Source of the DNA: Bacteroidaceae bacterium | GTDB taxonomy: Bacteria; Bacteroidota; Bacteroidia; Bacteroidales; Bacteroidaceae | Assembly: GCA_024401055.1 (NCBI GenBank) | Contig: JAKSLT010000021.1 | Coordinates: 1-35,657 of the forward strand | Direction: 5' to 3' | Length of the DNA: 35,657 nt | Shown: positions 32,658-35,657 of the stretch, in pieces | Numbering within the stretch: the stretch's first letter is position 1 | Layout of the letters: each line of letters starts with the position of its first letter | Translations under genes and position numbers: made by a program | Notes under the pieces: generated by a model | What the model was told of the DNA's origin: nothing | The model's input: the letters and a program-made list of their open reading frames with translations, nothing else | The model's database searches: none

Positions 32658-34379
32658 TCAGAAGTTGTAGTTGTAGTTGATGGTTAAGCCCTTCGAGGCG
32701 GGGATGTAGCGGCACACGCCGCCGGTGCAGTTCACGCCGGCACGGGTACGGCCGAAGCCTACTTGCAGGCGGTGGCCCTTGTGGCTGCCTGTCACGCTGA
32801 AGTTGTAGTAGTGCGTCACGTCGCCGTAGCTGTCGGTCTTCTCCGGGCGGCCTATCTGGTCGCTGACGGTGAACATCAGGTAGGGCGCTACGCTGAGTTC
32901 AAGGAGGCCGAAGCCCCAGTCGCCGCTCTCGTGGTCGGTGTAGAGGTACTGGGCCTCACCGCGCAGCGTGAGCTTGTTGTTGATTTTCCATTTGGGCTCA
33001 AAGATGAAGACGTGCGAGCGGATGTGGCCTTCGTGCTTCTGGATGATGCGGTTGAAGTCCTGATACATATACATCGCGTGGATGTCCCATCTCTTGCTGA
33101 GCTTCTTCTCCAGCTGGATGTCGAGATCCTGATAATACGTGTCGTGACCCCATTTCCAGAAGGCCGAGCCGTAGCCGTCGGTGGTGGCCAGAAGGTCGTT
33201 CACGTTGCCTTCGGCGTCAACGCCGTGCCAGTTGTAGTCGATGGGCTTCACGAGGGAGTAGTTCAGTTTCAGCTTGGTGCCGTACTTGCCGCCCATGGCC
33301 GTCTTCTTCTTGAAGTTGTAGCCCAGGCTGCCCTGGTAGGCCCATTCGCCGTTGTTCTCGCCCTCGGCCATGGTGCTGTAGGGATAGAGGGCTGCCAGCG
33401 CGTAGGTGTGGTCCAGGCAGAAGGCGGGCTGATGGTTGATGAAGGAGGTGGTGGAGTGCGTCTCGTTGCGCTTCGAACGGAAGGCCATGTTGTCGCTGCG
33501 CTTGGTCTGCAACAGCACGGAGAGGCCTTTCTTCGAATACGTGGCGGAGAGCATGGCGGCACGGCCGGTGCGGTAGATATTGCCGTTCAGGGAGTTGGGA
33601 TCCTGGCTCTTCTGGGCGTACTCGCCGAGGATGTTGAAGCCGCCCTTGCGGAAGTTCACGCGGGCATCGAAGGCGTTGACGAACTCAGGCACGTTGAGGC
33701 TGTAAGCGGGGTCCTTGCTGTAGAGCTTATCCTTGTAGTTTTCCCACTTATTCACCCATGAACCGCCCACGAGCAGATGCATGCCTTTCTTCTTCATGGG
33801 CTTTATCCACTGGTCGAGGCTCATCTCCACGTCGGCACCGCTCACGATGCTGCCGTTGTGCTCCCAGTAGTTGCGCTGCACGCCGCTCAAAGCCTTGATT
33901 TGCAGGCCTTCCACGGGGGTGATGACGGCGCGGCCGCCGGTGAGGCTGTTATCGACGCCGAGGGTGCGTTCCTCGTAGGTGCGGAGGATAAAGCCGCTGC
34001 CGAATTGCTCATAGAAGGAGCCCATGGTGAGTTCCACCCTCTTCAGGCGGCCCTTCACCCACAGGTTGGGCACGCCCCAGCCCTTGAAGTCCTCGTTGGG
34101 CGAGGTGGCGAAGCCCGGCATGGGCCACTGCGTCAGTTCGAAGCGGCCGCCGGCATCAACGCTCTTGCTCTGCAGCATGAGGTCAACGTAGGTGTTGGTA
34201 AGAAAATACTTATTGTCGTACTCTGAGGTGCCGATGCGCTCATCCTGGAGCGGCGCCACCATCATGTCGCTCTGCACGGAGCCGGTGACGCTCACCTGGG
34301 CCGTCAGCTGCTGACAACAGACAACGGACAACAGACCGAGAGCGGCGAAGCGAAGAGTCTTTCTCATAGGATATTTCAT
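32658..34379 (-). CDS. DUF6029-like outer-membrane beta-barrel protein
   Basis: The protein has 573 residues. It has a signal peptide (ending LTAQ near residue 28; a second Met at residue 5 is an equally good start). The rest is alternating beta strands rich in aromatic residues (WVNKWENYKDKLYS, GTKLKLNYSLVKPIDYNW, HAMYMYQDFNRI) ending in an aromatic residue (NYNYNF), the usual signature of an outer-membrane barrel. I assign DUF6029 from its length, its opening region and its place between a TlpA-like and an Omp28 gene, a grouping I recall from other Bacteroidales. Function unknown; an export or anchoring role for the partner lipoprotein is speculative. Confidence 0.8.
   Translation of the reverse strand: MKYPMRKTLRFAALGLLSVVCCQQLTAQVSVTGSVQSDMMVAPLQDERIGTSEYDNKYFLTNTYVDLMLQSKSVDAGGRFELTQWPMPGFATSPNEDFKGWGVPNLWVKGRLKRVELTMGSFYEQFGSGFILRTYEERTLGVDNSLTGGRAVITPVEGLQIKALSGVQRNYWEHNGSIVSGADVEMSLDQWIKPMKKKGMHLLVGGSWVNKWENYKDKLYSKDPAYSLNVPEFVNAFDARVNFRKGGFNILGEYAQKSQDPNSLNGNIYRTGRAAMLSATYSKKGLSVLLQTKRSDNMAFRSKRNETHSTTSFINHQPAFCLDHTYALAALYPYSTMAEGENNGEWAYQGSLGYNFKKKTAMGGKYGTKLKLNYSLVKPIDYNWHGVDAEGNVNDLLATTDGYGSAFWKWGHDTYYQDLDIQLEKKLSKRWDIHAMYMYQDFNRIIQKHEGHIRSHVFIFEPKWKINNKLTLRGEAQYLYTDHESGDWGFGLLELSVAPYLMFTVSDQIGRPEKTDSYGDVTHYYNFSVTGSHKGHRLQVGFGRTRAGVNCTGGVCRYIPASKGLTINYNYNF
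34313..34337. repeat. Heptanucleotide repeat in a signal peptide, inverted relative to the gene
   Basis: Three units of the same family, here read as LLSVVCCQQ inside the signal peptide of the DUF6029-like protein. This is the opposite orientation, relative to the coding strand, from the copies before the sorting tails. Confidence 0.85.
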
Positions 34380-34398
34380 GGATTAGACTGACAAAGAA

Positions 34399-34450
34399 TT
34401 TTTAATTCCAAATTCTTAATTCTTAATTCTTAATTCATAATTCCCAATTA
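34399..34450. repeat. Heptanucleotide repeat (TTCTTAA)n
   Basis: Seven units in register: TTTTTAA, TTCCAAA, TTCTTAA x3, TTCATAA, TTCCCAA. They run right up to and into the stop codon of the TlpA-like gene. Confidence 0.88.
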
Positions 34451-34975
34451 CTCCGCGGGCTGTTCTTCCACGGGAGCGGCCTCGCGGGCTGCCTTCAGCT
34501 CGCGCAGCTTCTCAAGGAGTTCGAGTTCGGCACCCTCGGTGTAGCCGTTGTGGCGGTAAACGATTTTGCCGTTGCCGTCGATGATGAGCACGTAGGGGAT
34601 AGTCTGTATGCCCAGAGCGCGCTTGAAGTCGCTGTTGGGGTCGAGGAGCACGTCATACTCCCAGCCGTTTTCGTCCACGAGGGGCTTCACCTTGTGGATG
34701 TTCTGAGCCTGGTCGATGCTGATGGCCACGAGGCGCACGCCGGTCTCTTCCTTCCATTCGTCGTACACTTCGCTGATGGCCGTAAGCTCACGGTTGCAGG
34801 GCTTGCACCATGTTGCGAAGAAGTCGATGATGACGGGCTGGCCGTGTGTACCGAGGGTGTCGGTCTGCACCTTGTTGCCGTCCATGTCGTTGAGGGTGAA
34901 TGCGGGCACTTGGGCCTTTGCGGCGGTCACTGCGGCGAAAGCGCAGATGACGAGGAGGAGTTTTTGAAGTTTCAT
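34448..34975 (-). CDS. TlpA-like thioredoxin, exported
   Basis: The protein has 175 residues. It has a signal peptide (1-21, ending AKAQ). A single thioredoxin fold follows with FFATWCKPCN (C57-K-P-C60), SIDQAQN and the cis-Pro loop TIPYVLIID. A Glu/Pro-rich C-terminal tail (REAAPVEEQPAE) ends it. It is of the TlpA/ResA class, which reduces disulfides in the periplasm and needs electrons from a membrane partner not seen here. It leads the ten-gene minus-strand run and is a plausible upstream donor for the surface proteins; that link is inference. Confidence 0.93.
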   Translation of the reverse strand: MKLQKLLLVICAFAAVTAAKAQVPAFTLNDMDGNKVQTDTLGTHGQPVIIDFFATWCKPCNRELTAISEVYDEWKEETGVRLVAISIDQAQNIHKVKPLVDENGWEYDVLLDPNSDFKRALGIQTIPYVLIIDGNGKIVYRHNGYTEGAELELLEKLRELKAAREAAPVEEQPAE

Positions 34976-35075
34976 AGTGTTTTAATGTTTTTAGTTAGTA
35001 ATTTCTCTGTAAAGCCCCACACATAGGCGGGCGCGTGCTCCTATCCGTGCGGGTGCATATATGTAATATGGTGTG

Positions 35076-35083
35076 CAAAGTTA
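35076..35083 (-). promoter_or_regulatory. -7 element upstream of the TlpA-like gene
   Basis: TAACTTTG on the minus strand, about 100 nt before the start codon. The leader has a GC-rich partly alternating stretch (35027-35066). The -33 box is poor. Confidence 0.6.
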
Positions 35084-35263
35084 CACAGAAAATTTCGCAT
35101 AGCCGCCTTTTTCCGCGTTTTTTGCGATATATTTACCACTTTTTATACATTTTTTGCAAACACGCCCTCCCATTCTTCACATTTTGCCACATTCATCCCC
35201 CCCATCCGACAGCTCCGCCCCGCGTCTCTCCCGCCCCGCCCCGCGCAACCAGCCAACGGTCAT

Positions 35264-35657
35264 TATTTTCCAGTTGCTTCGCAAGAAATAGCACGGCTTC
35301 GCCGGAAATGCCCCCCCTCTTATCCCCCCGAGGGGGGGGGGAGTCCTGTTTTCTTTCGCTCTTGGGCTCTCCCCCCTCGGGGGAGCAGGAGGGGATTTTC
35401 GTTGCTTCGCAAGAAATAATTCGGCTCCGCCGGAAATAGTTTTTTTAGGAAATAATTTTCAGAGATATTTCCCGCGAAGCGGCTTATTATTTCCCGCCCG
35501 CAGGGCGGCCCTATTTCTCGGCGTCAGCCGACTGAAAAACTACCCCTCGCAAACAAACGCCTTCCTACCCGCTCCAACCCTCCAAAATTTTTGATAAATT
35601 TTTTCCTAATTTATGTAGCGCCGCAGGCGATATCCCTTTCCCGAAACTGTAAAATAT
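35264..35657 (-). repeat. Right copy of the ~390-bp inverted repeat
   Basis: Reverse complement of 180-570 with small differences (for example a longer run of G after CCCCGA). It ends exactly at the window edge, within the dispersed AT motif (35637-35657). No gene is seen in 34976-35657. Confidence 0.85.

Noticed and set aside
32724-33761. Long plus-strand frames opposite the DUF6029-like gene
   Set aside because: Shadow frames; the minus-strand product has a signal peptide and barrel pattern.

Overview
The window looks like a chromosomal piece of a GC-rich Bacteroidales bacterium, most likely Prevotellaceae. The evidence is Bacteroidota-type promoters (TTTG, about 20 nt, then TAnnTTTG) before many genes, an S16 protein with a long Ala/Glu/Lys tail, a dipeptidyl peptidase III with the HECLGH motif, and at least eight secreted proteins ending in a short tail of the form D-L-x-G-R ... 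(K/N)GKKV. That tail resembles a type IX secretion system (T9SS) C-terminal sorting signal. No T9SS machinery gene, CRISPR array, prophage or transposase gene is visible.

Layout. 1-680 is repeat-rich non-coding DNA. 770-3666 (+) holds a beta-helix-like secreted protein and two small related acidic/Gly-rich peptides, closed by a strong terminator. 3792-10653 is mostly minus-strand housekeeping: asnA, initiator tRNA, a lone rhaB, rlmI, a DEDDy exonuclease, an OmpA lipoprotein, a small AraC-type regulator and udk. 10733-14585 (+) holds an HD-domain protein, rpsP and a secreted DPP III. 15533-17697 holds an OmpA/LamG-like protein (-) and a small membrane protein (+), separated by a MITE-like palindromic element.

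The striking part is 17835-34975, ten minus-strand genes. It starts with a TlpA-like thioredoxin, a DUF6029-like barrel and an Omp28 lipoprotein, and continues into a duplicated Cys-rich T9SS-tailed protein and six large T9SS-tailed proteins that each carry an Omp28/thioredoxin-like domain. The CxxC dipeptide differs in all eight thioredoxin-type proteins. I read this as an expanded cell-surface redox or disulfide-handling array; its function is inferred, not shown.

The window is also unusually rich in short repeats: about 390-bp inverted repeats at both edges, 21- and 22-bp tandem arrays in several intergenic gaps, and heptanucleotide repeats. The heptanucleotide repeats lie inside the coding linkers just before the sorting tails, where a slip of one unit would frameshift the tail away. 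The edge repeats suggest that this is a whole contig broken at repeats, or a segment that could invert.
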